A stretch of 64,000 nt of DNA, taken from Yersinia similis (GTDB taxonomy: Bacteria; Pseudomonadota; Gammaproteobacteria; Enterobacterales; Enterobacteriaceae). The position numbers were made by a program, and so were the translations under genes. Below, one piece after another: positions 29,601-42,643 of the stretch. The first letter of the stretch is position 1; the number at the start of each line of letters is the position of its first letter. Location: positions 112,020 through 176,019 of the forward strand of contig NZ_CGBP01000007.1 in assembly GCF_001053095.1 (NCBI RefSeq), read 5' to 3'. Below the pieces are notes generated by a model. It was not told where the DNA came from, ran no database searches, and saw only the letters and a program-made list of their open reading frames with translations.

Positions 29601-30992
29601 TTATAGGCACTCCGCTTCCGTCGCCTTGGGTTTATGCATTCCCAGCACAAAATAGCATCCCGTCACTAATGCCAGAAAAATGGCCCCAACCAGTAAAGAT
29701 AAGCGCGTATCTGGATTTATCCCCATCCCCACTAATACACAAATCAGGAATGCGATGGTGAGGTAGTTTACATATGGGAATAGAATCGATTTAAACGGGT
29801 GCTGCTGTAGTGCCGCTTTATGTACCTGCCGGAAACGCAACTGACAGACCAAGACCACAAACCACGGCACCATACCAGGTAACACGCTGGCACTGTAGAC
29901 ATAAACAAACACTTGCTGCGGGTTGGGAATAATATAATTCAGGCTCGAACCCACTAGCAGACACAGGATGGTGATCGCAATGCAGTACACCGGCACACCA
30001 CTGGCCGACAGTTTGGTTAGGCAGGCCGGTAGTTGACGGTTTTTTGCCAAAGCATACAACATGCGCCCGCCGCTATACATACCACTGTTACAACCTGAGA
30101 GAGCTGCGGTCAGTATCACAAAGTTAATAATACCCGCCGCGGCCACTATACCTATTTTGGCGAAGGTCAGCACGAAAGGGCTGCCCTCTGTACCAATCCC
30201 ATTCCAGGGAAAAATGGTGATAATGACAAATATTGCAGCGACGTAGAAAATCAAAATGCGCCATAAGATGTTGTTGATCGCTCTTCTCAACGTCACCTGT
30301 GGATTTCTGGCTTCTCCCGCCGTAATACCGACCAGTTCAACACCTTGATAAGACGCGACCACAATACACAGCGCAAACAGGAAGCCTTTCCATCCCCCCG
30401 CAAAGAAACCGCCATGAGCGGTCAGATTATCGAAGCCAATCGGCTGGCCGTGATTACCAAAGCCAAAAAATATCACGCCCAAGCCAACCAGAATCATCAC
30501 AACGATCGTCGTGACCTTAATCATCGCGAACCAAAACTCAAGCTCGCCATATAGTTTGACCGCGGCCAGATTCGCCAATGCTACAATCGCTACCCCAGCG
30601 ATAGCCGGTAGCCACTGGGGGATTTCCGGGAACCAGAACTGAACATACACGCCAATGGCGGTAATTTCAGATATCCCCACCGCAATCCACATAAACCAGT
30701 AGCCCCAAGCCGTCAGGTAGCCAAAATAGGGGCTGAGATACTTATGCGCATATACTGCGAAGGAGCCAGCCACGGGCTCCAGATACAGCATTTCCCCCAT
30801 TGCCCGCATAATGAAGAAGACAAACAAGCCCGCAATAATATAAGCCAGTAATACTGATGGCCCTGCCCATTTCAGCGTGCTTGCTGACCCCATAAATAAC
30901 CCGACACCAATGGTACCGCCCAACGCTATCAGTTCGATATGCCGAGCTTCCAGCCCACGGTGTAATCCTTTTTTCTCTGCGTTGTCTGCCAT
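29601..30992 (-). CDS. thrP: Threonine/serine transporter ThrP (YifK), APC family
   Basis: Inner-membrane amino acid permease of 463 residues with 12 predicted membrane segments. The APC signature [20 protein letters not shown] is at residues about 14-33. E. coli YifK was identified as ThrP, a Thr/Ser uptake system. It lies upstream of and in the same direction as the tRNA operon, 148 bases away with no evident intrinsic terminator between, so readthrough into the tRNAs is possible, as for the E. coli yifK-argX pair. Confidence 0.93.
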   Translation of the reverse strand: MADNAEKKGLHRGLEARHIELIALGGTIGVGLFMGSASTLKWAGPSVLLAYIIAGLFVFFIMRAMGEMLYLEPVAGSFAVYAHKYLSPYFGYLTAWGYWFMWIAVGISEITAIGVYVQFWFPEIPQWLPAIAGVAIVALANLAAVKLYGELEFWFAMIKVTTIVVMILVGLGVIFFGFGNHGQPIGFDNLTAHGGFFAGGWKGFLFALCIVVASYQGVELVGITAGEARNPQVTLRRAINNILWRILIFYVAAIFVIITIFPWNGIGTEGSPFVLTFAKIGIVAAAGIINFVILTAALSGCNSGMYSGGRMLYALAKNRQLPACLTKLSASGVPVYCIAITILCLLVGSSLNYIIPNPQQVFVYVYSASVLPGMVPWFVVLVCQLRFRQVHKAALQQHPFKSILFPYVNYLTIAFLICVLVGMGINPDTRLSLLVGAIFLALVTGCYFVLGMHKPKATEAECL

Positions 30993-31322
30993 ATATCCTC
31001 TGTTAACTGACTGGTGTATGTCTGCTCCGGAATCCCCGGTTATTATCGTTATTATGCAAATGAATTTAATGACCGAATTTAAATATTCAGTATATTTATC
31101 AAAATATTAATTGTTATTTTGTAGGTTAACGAAGGGAACCACTACCACCAGGAAAGAACGACCATCTACCCTCAAAACCGTAACCGGTCCGTATCGTTCC
31201 GTATTTGATGCAAATTAGCAAACAGCAAACTAAAACTTTATGGAATAAAAATAAGAAAATTGATTCCATAAGGAAATTAGTTAGACGAACTGACGCAGAG
31301 CAGAGATGTAATTCAACTGAGT
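30993..31322. other. Intergenic region upstream of thrP
   Basis: An AT-rich stretch holding the thrP promoter region, including tracts such as AATTTAAATATTCAGTATATTT that suit Lrp-like binding. No gene is seen. Confidence 0.4.
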
Positions 31323-31346
31323 GACGCCGCTAACCGCTGCGGCGTC
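31323..31346 (-). terminator. Hairpin at the end of the ECA operon
   Basis: GACGCCGC pairs with GCGGCGTC around an eight-base loop, 33 bases beyond the wecG stop. There is no T-tract, so termination may need Rho. Confidence 0.5.
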
Positions 31347-31378
31347 AAGATAAGAAGGGGCGCTACTAAGAACAAAAA

Positions 31379-32119
31379 CTACAGACGGCCACTATAGTAA
31401 TAACCAACAAACTTAAGCAGCTTAAGCTGGCGACGAATACGGCTAGGTTGCGCCAACAACCGGTATAGCCACTCCAGCCCCATATTCTGCCAAATTTTGG
31501 GGGCACGTTTGACATGACCGGTGAAGACATCGTAAGTGCCGCCAACCCCCATATACAGGGCATCAGGGTAAAATTTACGGCAGTCACGCATGAAGATCTC
31601 CTGCTTAGGTGACCCCATGGCCACGGTTACAATTGCTGCACCACTGGCGGCAATACGGGCAAACAGGGCTTCACGCTGCTCCGGTGTGAAATAGCCATCT
31701 TGGCTACCGACTAAATTCACGTTCCATTGGGCACGCAATTTCGCCTCGGTTTCAGCCAATACATCAGGCTTACCGCCAACCAAAAATACTGGCGTCCCTT
31801 GCTGCCCAGCGCGCTGCATCAGGGCTTCCCAGAGGTCAGCACCCGCAACGCGTGATAGCTCAGCCTGCGGATATTTACGGCGGATAGCCCGGACCATACT
31901 GATGCCATCGGCATACAGATACTCCGCGTTCTTGATCAGTTCACGCAGTGCGGCATCATCTTCGGCTTTTAATAGCTTTTCCGCATTCATCGCCACCAAG
32001 GTGCCCGTCTTTACCGGCCCACTGCCCAGTAGATGATCCAGCACCTGAGCCATGTCACGAAACCCCCAGATTTCGAAGCCACGGACATTATATTTTGGAA
32101 TGACAGTATTTGGTTCCAT
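31379..32119 (-). CDS. wecG: UDP-ManNAcA transferase WecG (RffM)
   Basis: Adds N-acetyl-D-mannosaminuronic acid to lipid I, forming ECA lipid II. It has 246 residues of the WecG/TagA glycosyltransferase family ([15 protein letters not shown] near residue 165 is the family signature). No membrane segment; it acts at the cytoplasmic face. Last gene of the ECA operon. Confidence 0.95.
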   Translation of the reverse strand: MEPNTVIPKYNVRGFEIWGFRDMAQVLDHLLGSGPVKTGTLVAMNAEKLLKAEDDAALRELIKNAEYLYADGISMVRAIRRKYPQAELSRVAGADLWEALMQRAGQQGTPVFLVGGKPDVLAETEAKLRAQWNVNLVGSQDGYFTPEQREALFARIAASGAAIVTVAMGSPKQEIFMRDCRKFYPDALYMGVGGTYDVFTGHVKRAPKIWQNMGLEWLYRLLAQPSRIRRQLKLLKFVGYYYSGRL

Positions 32120-32127
32120 TACGATCC

Positions 32128-34580
<2,453 letters not shown>

Positions 34581-34596
34581 CTACTGTAAAGAGTGT

Positions 34597-35853
34597 TTAC
34601 GGTGATGAGTGTCTACGATACACAAGGAATGCGCAGCTACAGAGCGCAAAATAGACGATATAAGTTGCCATATACGCCTGTGCCGCACCAAGAGAGCCAT
34701 TCATTGGAATTAACCAGTAGGCAAACCCGGTCAACAGTAAGAACTGGCTTACTTCCGCCAAAATGTAAAAACGTAGCGATGCTTTGGCAATGACCAAATA
34801 GCCAAACACATAAGACCCAACTTTTAATACATCGCCCACTAACTGCCAGGCAAAGAGATCACGCATCGCCGTAAACTGGTGAGAGAACAACAACCAGATA
34901 GCAAAATCACGTAATAACCAAACTGTCAGACTGGCTGCCGCCACCGTAGGTAACACAAACTTTAGTGAGCGGAGGATTTCACGGGAAATCGCCCCTTTAT
35001 CCTTCAGCCGAGACAGTGTTGGCAACAGATAGACGGTAAATGAGGCCGTAATAAATTGTAGGTAAGCATCTGAAATGCTGCTTACCCCTTGCCAGATCCC
35101 GACGGCATCCCAACCATAGTTATTCGCCAGTAAGTGACGCATCATTACATAGGCCACAGGCAAGGTCACTGACGTAATCAGCGCCATCAGCGTGAATTTG
35201 CCCAAATGGCTGGCCAGCACTTTATCCCAATGCGGTTTAAGGTAACTTAGCGGGATCGTCCGACGGCGGTACAGCATCGCCGCAGCGGGGAGCACAACCA
35301 ACGCCGGGACTAATCCTAAGCCAACTAACGCACCAGAATAGCCCCCGATCTGAAAACAAATATAATATGCTACGACCCCAATCAGGCTACCGCCAATGAT
35401 CGCCAGCGCATTGCCCATGGCATCGCGATAACCTTTGAGGATCGCCAAAAACAAGTTGGCGTAGGCAATCCCCATCTGGATAAATGCTATCGCGCGTACC
35501 ACATTCTGATAATCCGCATGGCCAAATAACGCGATGCTGACAGGTTTCGCGGCCAGCAGAAAAACCAAGGCCAATAGGGTCGAGAACCCCAGAACAATGG
35601 TGGACGAGGTGCCCAGCATGGCCCGCAAACGTTCAGGTTGCTGATGATACTCAGCAACATATTTAGTAATACCGTTAAAGATACCCGCGCCAGACAGCAC
35701 GCCTAATACTATAATTAGCTGACGAAAATTACCCGCCTGCCCCACACCGCTAGGGCCAAAGGTGACCGCCAACAGTTTAACCACCAACAGCCCTACGCCA
35801 ATCTTGATTAGCGTAGAGCAGGCAGTCCAAATTGATGCTTTTGCCAGAGACAT
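34597..35853 (-). CDS. wzxE: Lipid III flippase WzxE
   Basis: A 418-residue polytopic inner-membrane protein with about 12 hydrophobic segments, MOP family. It moves the ECA lipid III unit across the membrane. It begins MSLAKASIWTACSTLIKIGV. One base separates it from the wecE stop. Confidence 0.95.
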   Translation of the reverse strand: MSLAKASIWTACSTLIKIGVGLLVVKLLAVTFGPSGVGQAGNFRQLIIVLGVLSGAGIFNGITKYVAEYHQQPERLRAMLGTSSTIVLGFSTLLALVFLLAAKPVSIALFGHADYQNVVRAIAFIQMGIAYANLFLAILKGYRDAMGNALAIIGGSLIGVVAYYICFQIGGYSGALVGLGLVPALVVLPAAAMLYRRRTIPLSYLKPHWDKVLASHLGKFTLMALITSVTLPVAYVMMRHLLANNYGWDAVGIWQGVSSISDAYLQFITASFTVYLLPTLSRLKDKGAISREILRSLKFVLPTVAAASLTVWLLRDFAIWLLFSHQFTAMRDLFAWQLVGDVLKVGSYVFGYLVIAKASLRFYILAEVSQFLLLTGFAYWLIPMNGSLGAAQAYMATYIVYFALCSCAFLVYRRHSSP

Positions 35854-35854
35854 A

Positions 35855-36985
35855 TCAGACGAAGAAACTCAGCACAGTATTAATGACCGTGTTCTGACTA
35901 ACATCGGTCAGGTTGTAGAAAATAGGTAAACGCACCAGGCGCTCACTCTCCTTGGAGGTAAAGCAGTCTTCGCCAGCCATACGACCAAACTCCTCACCTG
36001 CCGGACACGCATGTAATGGGATGTAGTGGAATACCGCCATGATGTCAGCTTCTTTTAAATAGCTGATAAATGCAGAGCGCTCCTCAATATCACGCAGCTT
36101 GATATAAAACATGTGGGCGTTTTGCACCAAGTTGTCTGGGATCACCGGTAAATCAATGCGTCCAGCATCAGCCAACGGTTTGAAAGCATTATAATAACCA
36201 TGCCATAGCGCCAAACGACGTTCGTTGATCTGCTCTGCTGCCTCTAACTGGCCCCACAGGTAAGCGGCTTGTAAATCAGACATCAAGTAGCTGGAGCCGA
36301 TATCACGCCAGGTGTATTTATCCACCTGACCACGGAAGAATTGGCTACGGTTGGTGCCCTTTTCACGGATGATTTCTGCACGATCAATCAATGACGGATC
36401 ATTGATCAGCGTCGCACCACCTTCACCACCTGCAGTGTAATTTTTAGTTTCATGGAAGCTGAAGCAACCAATATGGCCAATGGTGCCCAGAGCTTTGCCT
36501 TTGTAGGTTGACATCACGCCTTGAGCCGCATCTTCTACCACAAACAAATTATGCTTTTTCGCCAGTGCCATGATGGTATCCATCTCACAGGCAACCCCTG
36601 CATAGTGGACTGGCACAATAACCCGGGTTTTATCGGTAATTGCCGCTTCAATCTTGGTTTCATCGATATTCATGGTATCTGGACGGATATCGACAAACAC
36701 CATTTTGGCCCCACGCAGCACAAAGGCATTAGCAGTGGAAACAAAGGTAAAACTTGGCATGATCACTTCATCACCGGGCTTGATATCCAGCAATAACGCG
36801 GCCATTTCCAACGAGGCGGTGCAAGATGGCGTCAGTAACACTTTTGGGCAGTTAAAACGCTTCTCCATCCACTGCTGGCAGCGACGGGTAAAACCACCAT
36901 CACCGCATAACTTGCCACTGCTCATCGCAGCCTGCATATAACCCAGTTCGGTGCCCACTATCGGTGGAGTGTTAAATGGAATCAT
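35855..36985 (-). CDS. wecE: dTDP-4-amino-4,6-dideoxygalactose transaminase WecE
   Basis: PLP-dependent aminotransferase (DegT/DnrJ/EryC1 family) of 376 residues, making dTDP-Fuc4N. The PLP lysine is in FSFHETKNYTAGGEGG (near residue 181), and SFTFVSTANAF is conserved. ATG 36985 follows the wecD TGA by one base, with GGGGA as ribosome-binding site; the longer frame into wecD is not used. Confidence 0.96.
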   Translation of the reverse strand: MIPFNTPPIVGTELGYMQAAMSSGKLCGDGGFTRRCQQWMEKRFNCPKVLLTPSCTASLEMAALLLDIKPGDEVIMPSFTFVSTANAFVLRGAKMVFVDIRPDTMNIDETKIEAAITDKTRVIVPVHYAGVACEMDTIMALAKKHNLFVVEDAAQGVMSTYKGKALGTIGHIGCFSFHETKNYTAGGEGGATLINDPSLIDRAEIIREKGTNRSQFFRGQVDKYTWRDIGSSYLMSDLQAAYLWGQLEAAEQINERRLALWHGYYNAFKPLADAGRIDLPVIPDNLVQNAHMFYIKLRDIEERSAFISYLKEADIMAVFHYIPLHACPAGEEFGRMAGEDCFTSKESERLVRLPIFYNLTDVSQNTVINTVLSFFV

Positions 36986-36986
36986 C

Positions 36987-37724
36987 TCATCCCCTGCATA
37001 ACCAATACGCGGTACTCTCAATGGAGGCACCACTACGAATATAGAGACGTAAAGCAGCAATATTGCTCATTTGTGTGGCTACCCGTAACCGGTGTAACCC
37101 ATGATGCTGGCACCACTGCTTTGCCGCCGACATTAATCTTAACCCTATACCTTTACTCTGTGCACCGGGAAATACAGCCAACAGGCCAATACGCGCACTC
37201 CCGTCTTGCAAGTCACGCAACGTCACAAACCCGACGGGTTGATCCGTAGGATCGAGCACCAATAAACATTGGTGATCAAAGGTTCCCAGCACCGCCTTTT
37301 CAGCCCACAATGCATAAAATCGCCCACTATCCTGTGTGTCATACCAAGGCGCACGAAAGCGGCTTAAGGCAAAAGCACTGGCGGCAACACTGCGCAACTG
37401 CGGAATATCTGCCTCGGTAGCAACCCGTTGCGAGTAGGTCCCCATATTGGGTTCTGATGTAGCATTTTCCGTGCCAATACTTTCTTTTTCACCCACGGCC
37501 AGCGACAGATCAATTTCCCCTTCAACCAAATGAAAATCAAGCTGACTCAGGGCATCGATCAGATCAAGGCGATGGGTAGGCACTTTAGCCTGAACGAGAG
37601 TAAAAGCAGCCAACTCAGCCGGGTTAAGTTGCGGGGCTGAGTCGGAAAAAATCAATTTTGCACTTTGGCGCTGGAAAAATTCACTTTCCCAGCCCAATGG
37701 CTCAATACTGGCGTGGACGGGCAT
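36987..37724 (-). CDS. wecD: dTDP-fucosamine acetyltransferase WecD (RffC)
   Basis: GNAT-fold acetyltransferase of 245 residues that acetylates dTDP-Fuc4N. The acetyl-CoA loop region is [20 protein letters not shown] (near residues 165-190). It starts [14 protein letters not shown], overlapping the rffH 3' end by 23 bases; 19 more upstream codons are open but not conserved. Slightly longer than the E. coli form (224). Confidence 0.93.
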   Translation of the reverse strand: MPVHASIEPLGWESEFFQRQSAKLIFSDSAPQLNPAELAAFTLVQAKVPTHRLDLIDALSQLDFHLVEGEIDLSLAVGEKESIGTENATSEPNMGTYSQRVATEADIPQLRSVAASAFALSRFRAPWYDTQDSGRFYALWAEKAVLGTFDHQCLLVLDPTDQPVGFVTLRDLQDGSARIGLLAVFPGAQSKGIGLRLMSAAKQWCQHHGLHRLRVATQMSNIAALRLYIRSGASIESTAYWLCRG

Positions 37725-38583
37725 GTAACAGATCCAATAGGTATTTGCCATAACCGGTCTTCGCCAGCGCTGTTGCCGCACGTTTTACGCCATCATCATC
37801 CAACCAACCATTGCGCCAGGCGATCTCTTCCAAACAGGCAATTTTAAAACCTTGACGTTTTTCAACCGTTTGAACAAAGGTACTGGCTTCGATCAGGCTG
37901 TCATGGGTACCGGTATCCAGCCAGGCAAAACCACGCCCAAGCAGCTCAACCGTTAACTCACTGCGATCCAGATACATTTGATTAATGCTAGTGATTTCCA
38001 GTTCACCACGAGCAGAAGGCTTAACCTGCTTGGCAAAATCAACCACTTGGTTATCGTAGAAATAAAGCCCGGTCACCGCCCAATTTGATTTTGGCTGGCT
38101 CGGTTTTTCTTCTATAGACAAGGCGCGGAAGTTGTCATCAAACTCCACTACGCCAAAGCGCTCTGGGTCCATCACCTGATAGCCAAAAACAGTCGCGCCC
38201 TGCTGACGTGCAGCGACTGCTTTCAGTTTTGGACTAAAGCCTTGGCCGAAGTAGATATTATCACCGAGCACCAAACAGCATGGCTCATTATCAATAAACG
38301 CTTCACCGATGATAAATGCCTGTGCCAGCCCGTCTGGGCTGGGCTGCGCGGCATAACTCAGATTAATACCAAACTCATCACCGTTGCCCAGCAAACGCTG
38401 AAACGACGGCAAGTCTTCCGGAGTTGAGATAATCAACACGTCACGGATCCCTGCCAGCATCAATACTGACAGCGGGTAATAGATCATGGGTTTATCGTAA
38501 ATGGGAAGTAGTTGCTTAGAGACGCCACGGGTGATGGGGTGTAATCGGGAACCTGAACCACCAGCCAGAATTATGCCTTTCAT
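37702..38583 (-). CDS. rffH: Glucose-1-phosphate thymidylyltransferase RffH
   Basis: Makes dTDP-glucose for Fuc4NAc; 293 residues. The nucleotidyltransferase signature [20 protein letters not shown] is at residues about 6-25. ATG 38583 has AGGAG seven bases upstream. Both that AGGAG and the ATG are one register of a 17-bp tandem array immediately upstream, so several Shine-Dalgarno/ATG pairs lie in a row before the true start. Confidence 0.95.
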   Translation of the reverse strand: MKGIILAGGSGSRLHPITRGVSKQLLPIYDKPMIYYPLSVLMLAGIRDVLIISTPEDLPSFQRLLGNGDEFGINLSYAAQPSPDGLAQAFIIGEAFIDNEPCCLVLGDNIYFGQGFSPKLKAVAARQQGATVFGYQVMDPERFGVVEFDDNFRALSIEEKPSQPKSNWAVTGLYFYDNQVVDFAKQVKPSARGELEITSINQMYLDRSELTVELLGRGFAWLDTGTHDSLIEASTFVQTVEKRQGFKIACLEEIAWRNGWLDDDGVKRAATALAKTGYGKYLLDLLHARPRQY

Positions 38584-38650
38584 ACGTTCTCCTGATACAT
38601 ACAATCTCCTGATACATACAATTTCCTGATACATACCATCTCCTGAGACC
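38581..38650 (-). repeat. 17-bp tandem array carrying SD and ATG at the rffH start
   Basis: Units at 38586, 38603 and 38620 (plus-strand consensus AATCTCCTGATACATAC) plus a partial fourth. On the minus strand each full unit reads GTATGTATCAGGAGATT, so each carries AGGAG (AGGAA in one) and an ATG. The rffH ATG occupies the next ATG position. Confidence 0.9.
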
Positions 38651-38743
38651 ATCAGGCAGAGGCTATACGCAGGCAAAACATCATGCAAACGACTGGATGA
38701 CGTCATCCCGATGATTAATCGATTTTTGTGTCTATCGTAGGTC

Positions 38744-38877
38744 ACCCAAAGATAGACATATAGATTTCAAGGTGCAGGAAGGCGGCAAGCAAGCGAACTC
38801 CGAGGTGCTTACATAAGTAAGTTATTCGGGTGACTGAGCGCAGCCAATACACCTACAACGTGAAAGATGACGGGTAT
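38744..38877. repeat. ERIC element between rffG and rffH
   Basis: About 130 bp from ACCCAAAGATAGACAT to GATGACGGGTATT, containing GCTTACATAAGTAAG and GTGACTGAGCGCAGCCAA, hallmarks of ERIC. It is inside the ECA operon and reaches the rffG stop codon. Confidence 0.88.
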
Positions 38878-39950
38878 TAGTCACTCAAGCCCAAACGCTC
38901 TCCGGCGTAAGAGCCATCCTGAACACGACGCCACCAAGATTCATTATTCAAATACCACAAGACCGTTTTACGGATACCGCTTTCGAAGGTTTCTTGTGGA
39001 CGCCAACCCAGTTCCCGCTCAATCTTGCCAGCATCAATGGCATAGCGCATATCATGACCAGGCCGGTCTTTTACGTAGGTAATTAAATCACGGTAGTGTG
39101 CGATACCCGCCGGTTTTGCTGGCACCAACTCATCCAATAGCGTGCAAATGGTTTCAACTACTTCAATATTCTTGCGCTCATTATGGCCGCCGATATTGTA
39201 GGTTTCACCCACCACACCCTCAGTAACCACCTGATACAACGCTCTGGCGTGGTCTTCTACATACAGCCAGTCGCGGACCTGAGCACCATTGCCATAAACG
39301 GGCAGTGGCTTACCCGCCAACGCATTTAAAATAACCAACGGGATCAGCTTTTCTGGGAAGTGATACGGGCCATAATTATTTGAACAATTGGTCACTAAAG
39401 TCGGTAAACCATAAGTACGCAACCAAGCCCGTACTAAATGGTCACTGGACGCCTTAGACGCCGAATATGGGCTGCTTGGCGCATACGGTGTGGTTTCGGT
39501 AAACAAATCGTCAGTGCCGTGCAAATCGCCATACACCTCATCTGTTGAGATATGGTGAAAGCGAAAAGCCTGCTTGGCATCAATACTCATTTGTTGCCAA
39601 TAGTGACGAGCAGCTTCCAACAGGGTGTAAGTGCCAACCACGTTCGTCTCGATAAACGCGGCGGGGCCATCAATTGAGCGGTCAACATGGCTCTCGGCAG
39701 CCAAATGCATCACCACATTCGGCTGATACTGTGCGAAAACCCGATCCAACTCACTGCGGTCACAGATATCGACTTGTTCGAAAGCATAACGCTCACTGCC
39801 CGCGACAACTGACAGCGACTCCAGATTACCGGCATAGGTGAGTTTATCGACCACCACCACGCTATCTGAAGTACCATCAATAATATGCCTGACCACTGCA
39901 GAGCCGATAAAACCGGCCCCGCCGGTGACGAGAATTCGCCTCAACGCCAT
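38877..39950 (-). CDS. rffG: dTDP-glucose 4,6-dehydratase RffG
   Basis: SDR-family dehydratase of 357 residues. The NAD motif [10 protein letters not shown] is at residues about 9-18, the catalytic YSASK motif near 168, and STDEVYGD near 133. It produces dTDP-4-keto-6-deoxyglucose for WecE. It overlaps the wecC 3' end by ten bases. Confidence 0.96.
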   Translation of the reverse strand: MALRRILVTGGAGFIGSAVVRHIIDGTSDSVVVVDKLTYAGNLESLSVVAGSERYAFEQVDICDRSELDRVFAQYQPNVVMHLAAESHVDRSIDGPAAFIETNVVGTYTLLEAARHYWQQMSIDAKQAFRFHHISTDEVYGDLHGTDDLFTETTPYAPSSPYSASKASSDHLVRAWLRTYGLPTLVTNCSNNYGPYHFPEKLIPLVILNALAGKPLPVYGNGAQVRDWLYVEDHARALYQVVTEGVVGETYNIGGHNERKNIEVVETICTLLDELVPAKPAGIAHYRDLITYVKDRPGHDMRYAIDAGKIERELGWRPQETFESGIRKTVLWYLNNESWWRRVQDGSYAGERLGLSD

Positions 39951-41203
39951 ACTCCTTTGGTATCAACAATCCACGGTTGCTTAATATCTTCAGGTTTGAT
40001 GACCTTGAATTGTTTGTGGTCCACCAACATGACCAAGACATCAGCCTGTTGTAAAGCAGTTGCGGTATCTTTCAAGGTGACAAGACCGGTCAGTGATTTT
40101 GGCAATTGCTCAACATTGGGTTCGACAACCAGTGTTTCACCCACATGCCATTCTGCGATCAAACGGGCAACACCCACTGCCGGACTTTCACGCAGGTCAT
40201 CAATATCAGGTTTAAAAGCCAGACCGAAGCAGGCAATTTTCACTTCAGAAGCGCGTTTATCGCTGGCAGCCAGACAATCAGCAACAGCGGTTTTAACCCG
40301 GTCAACCACCCACAACGGTTTACCGTCGTTCACCAGACGTGCCGTGTGGATCAGGCGGGCCAATTGTGGATTCTGAGAAACAATAAACCATGGATCGACG
40401 GCGATACAGTGACCACCTACACCCGGACCCGGCTGTAAAATATTAACGCGTGGATGGCGGTTCGCCAGACGAATCAGCTCCCACACATTGATGCCTTGCT
40501 CATCACAAATCAGCGATAACTCGTTGGCAAAGGCAATGTTAACGTCACGGAAGCTGTTTTCCGTCAGTTTGCACATCTCAGCGGTGCGTGAGTTAGTCAC
40601 CACACACTCACCTTCCAAGAAAATTTTATATAACGCACTGGCACGGGCAGAACATTTTGGTGTCATGCCACCAATCACCCGGTCGTTCTGGATCAGTTCA
40701 ACCATAACCTGGCCCGGTAACACGCGCTCAGGGCAGTAAGCAATATTGATATCGGCTTCTTCGCCAGCTTGCTGTGGGAAACTCAAATCAGGGCGAGCCT
40801 CAGCCAGCCATTGCGCCATTTGCTCAGTAGCACCCACCGGGGAGGTAGATTCCAAAATGACCAAATCACCTTTTTTCAACACTGGTGCGATGGATTTAGC
40901 GGCTGATTCGACGAAAATCATATCCGGCTCATGATCGCCTTTAAACGGTGTTGGTACAGCAATAAGGAATGCATCAGCTGCCAGTGGCTTCGTCACCGCT
41001 TGCAGGTACCCGCCTTCAACTGCAATCTTCACCACTTTGTCTAAATCTGGCTCCACGATATGGATAGCACCGCGATTAATGGTTTCAACCGCATGAGCAT
41101 TGACGTCTACACCAATCACTTTCTTTTTACGCGATGCGAAAGCCGCCGCTGTTGGCAGACCAATATACCCAAGACCGATAACAGAAATAGTTTCAAAACT
41201 CAT
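39941..41203 (-). CDS. wecC: UDP-N-acetyl-D-mannosamine dehydrogenase WecC
   Basis: NAD-dependent oxidation of UDP-ManNAc to UDP-ManNAcA; 420 residues. The Rossmann motif [10 protein letters not shown] is at residues about 10-19, and the catalytic cysteine is in [20 protein letters not shown] (near 270). It overlaps wecB by ATGA. Confidence 0.96.
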   Translation of the reverse strand: MSFETISVIGLGYIGLPTAAAFASRKKKVIGVDVNAHAVETINRGAIHIVEPDLDKVVKIAVEGGYLQAVTKPLAADAFLIAVPTPFKGDHEPDMIFVESAAKSIAPVLKKGDLVILESTSPVGATEQMAQWLAEARPDLSFPQQAGEEADINIAYCPERVLPGQVMVELIQNDRVIGGMTPKCSARASALYKIFLEGECVVTNSRTAEMCKLTENSFRDVNIAFANELSLICDEQGINVWELIRLANRHPRVNILQPGPGVGGHCIAVDPWFIVSQNPQLARLIHTARLVNDGKPLWVVDRVKTAVADCLAASDKRASEVKIACFGLAFKPDIDDLRESPAVGVARLIAEWHVGETLVVEPNVEQLPKSLTGLVTLKDTATALQQADVLVMLVDHKQFKVIKPEDIKQPWIVDTKGVWR

Positions 41204-42330
41204 AGCGTCACCTGATGATTCTTTAAAGCTTTAAGGATGCGTTGACAGGCATACCCGTCACCGTAAGGATTGTGTGCCCGGGTCATTTGATGATAGGCCG
41301 TCTCATCAGTCAGCAAGCGGGTTACTGCATCAACAATTTTATTAATATTTGTCCCCACCAGCAGCACAGTGCCAGAATCTACGGCTTCCGGGCGCTCGGT
41401 GGTGTCACGCATCACCAATACAGGTTTGCCCAATGACGGCGCTTCTTCCTGAATGCCCCCTGAGTCAGTCAGGATCAAATACGCATGGTTCATTAAGTAA
41501 ACAAATGGCAGGTAATCTTGCGGGTCGATCAGAATAATATTATCAATCCCCTTCAAGATGCGGTTTACCGGCTCGCTGACGTTGGGGTTAAGATGCACGG
41601 GATAAACAACCTGCACCTCAGGGTGTTTCCGGGCAATTTCCGCTAACGCACTGCAAATCCGCTCAAAACCACCACCAAAGCTTTCACGACGATGGCCAGT
41701 GACCAGAATCATCTTCTTATTGGTATCAAGGAAGGCGTAACGTTGTGCCAAGCTTGCTCGCAAATCAGGGGTATTCATCACCCGATCACGAACCCAGAAC
41801 AACGCATCAATCACGGTATTACCCGTGACAAAAATACGGTTTTCCGGCACCAATTCACGTAGCAAATTCTGGCGGGAATTCTCGGTCGGTGCAAAATGAT
41901 ACATGGCAAGATGCCCAGTCAGTTGACGGTTGGCTTCCTCCGGCCATGGAGAATAGAGATCCCCGGTCCGTAGCCCAGCCTCGACATGACCGACAGGTAT
42001 GCGGTGATAGAACCCGGCCAAACTGGCTGACAGTGTGGTTGTGGTATCGCCATGCACCAAGATAACATCTGGCTTAAACTCTTCGAGAACCGGCTTTAGC
42101 CCTTCCAGAATGCGGCAGGTTATTTCCGTCAATCCCTGTCCTGGCCTCATGATGTCTAAATCATAATCCGGTTGAATCTCAAATAAACGCAATACCTGAT
42201 CCAGCATCTCACGATGCTGGGCAGTTACGCAGACTCTCGATTCAAAGGCTTCATCCTGAGCCAAGGCATGCACCAGAGGAGCCATTTTTATCGCTTCAGG
42301 ACGGGTGCCAAAAACAGTCAACACTTTCAC
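41200..42330 (-). CDS. wecB: UDP-GlcNAc 2-epimerase WecB
   Basis: Non-hydrolysing epimerase giving UDP-ManNAc; 376 residues, identical in length to E. coli. Motifs: [14 protein letters not shown] at the N-terminus, HGDTTTT near 95, and [16 protein letters not shown] near 290. The start is GTG 42330 ([12 protein letters not shown] follows); the ATG 18 codons upstream is not conserved. A 17-bp tandem array lies about 95-250 bases upstream. Confidence 0.95.
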   Translation of the reverse strand: MKVLTVFGTRPEAIKMAPLVHALAQDEAFESRVCVTAQHREMLDQVLRLFEIQPDYDLDIMRPGQGLTEITCRILEGLKPVLEEFKPDVILVHGDTTTTLSASLAGFYHRIPVGHVEAGLRTGDLYSPWPEEANRQLTGHLAMYHFAPTENSRQNLLRELVPENRIFVTGNTVIDALFWVRDRVMNTPDLRASLAQRYAFLDTNKKMILVTGHRRESFGGGFERICSALAEIARKHPEVQVVYPVHLNPNVSEPVNRILKGIDNIILIDPQDYLPFVYLMNHAYLILTDSGGIQEEAPSLGKPVLVMRDTTERPEAVDSGTVLLVGTNINKIVDAVTRLLTDETAYHQMTRAHNPYGDGYACQRILKALKNHQVTL

Positions 42331-42424
42331 AGTGAATCTCTTTAGGTCAGTTAGCCGCAGGCAATGCCTGCAAATTGGGCGCACAATGCGTCCATTAACG
42401 ATTTCTTGTAACTCAGTGCGTGAC

Positions 42425-42577
42425 TCGATACGGGTTCATACAGTGATGAGCTACATACGACTATGAACTACATACAATCACGAGCAACATACAACTATCG
42501 ATTACATCCAACTACTGATTACATACAATGACCGATTACATACAATGGCCGATTACATACAATGGCCGATCACGTGT
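42425..42577 (-). repeat. 17-bp tandem array (8-9 units) between wzzE and wecB
   Basis: Units in exact 17-bp register begin at 42425, 42442, 42459, 42476, 42493, 42510, 42527, 42544 and (partial) 42561. The plus-strand consensus is AATGACCGATTACATAC; the minus strand gives GTATGTAATCGG-type units. The leftmost units are the most diverged, while 42527-42560 are nearly identical. It fills most of the gap between two ECA genes that are otherwise tightly packed. Confidence 0.93.
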
Positions 42578-42643
42578 AGTTACTGACACGTGCAGTTACT
42601 GACGCATATCGTTACTGATTCCACACGACACCGGCCATACCAG

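Noticed and set aside
42425..42577. CRISPR-like array of short repeats
   Set aside because: Units are contiguous 17-mers without unique spacers, so it is a tandem repeat, not CRISPR.
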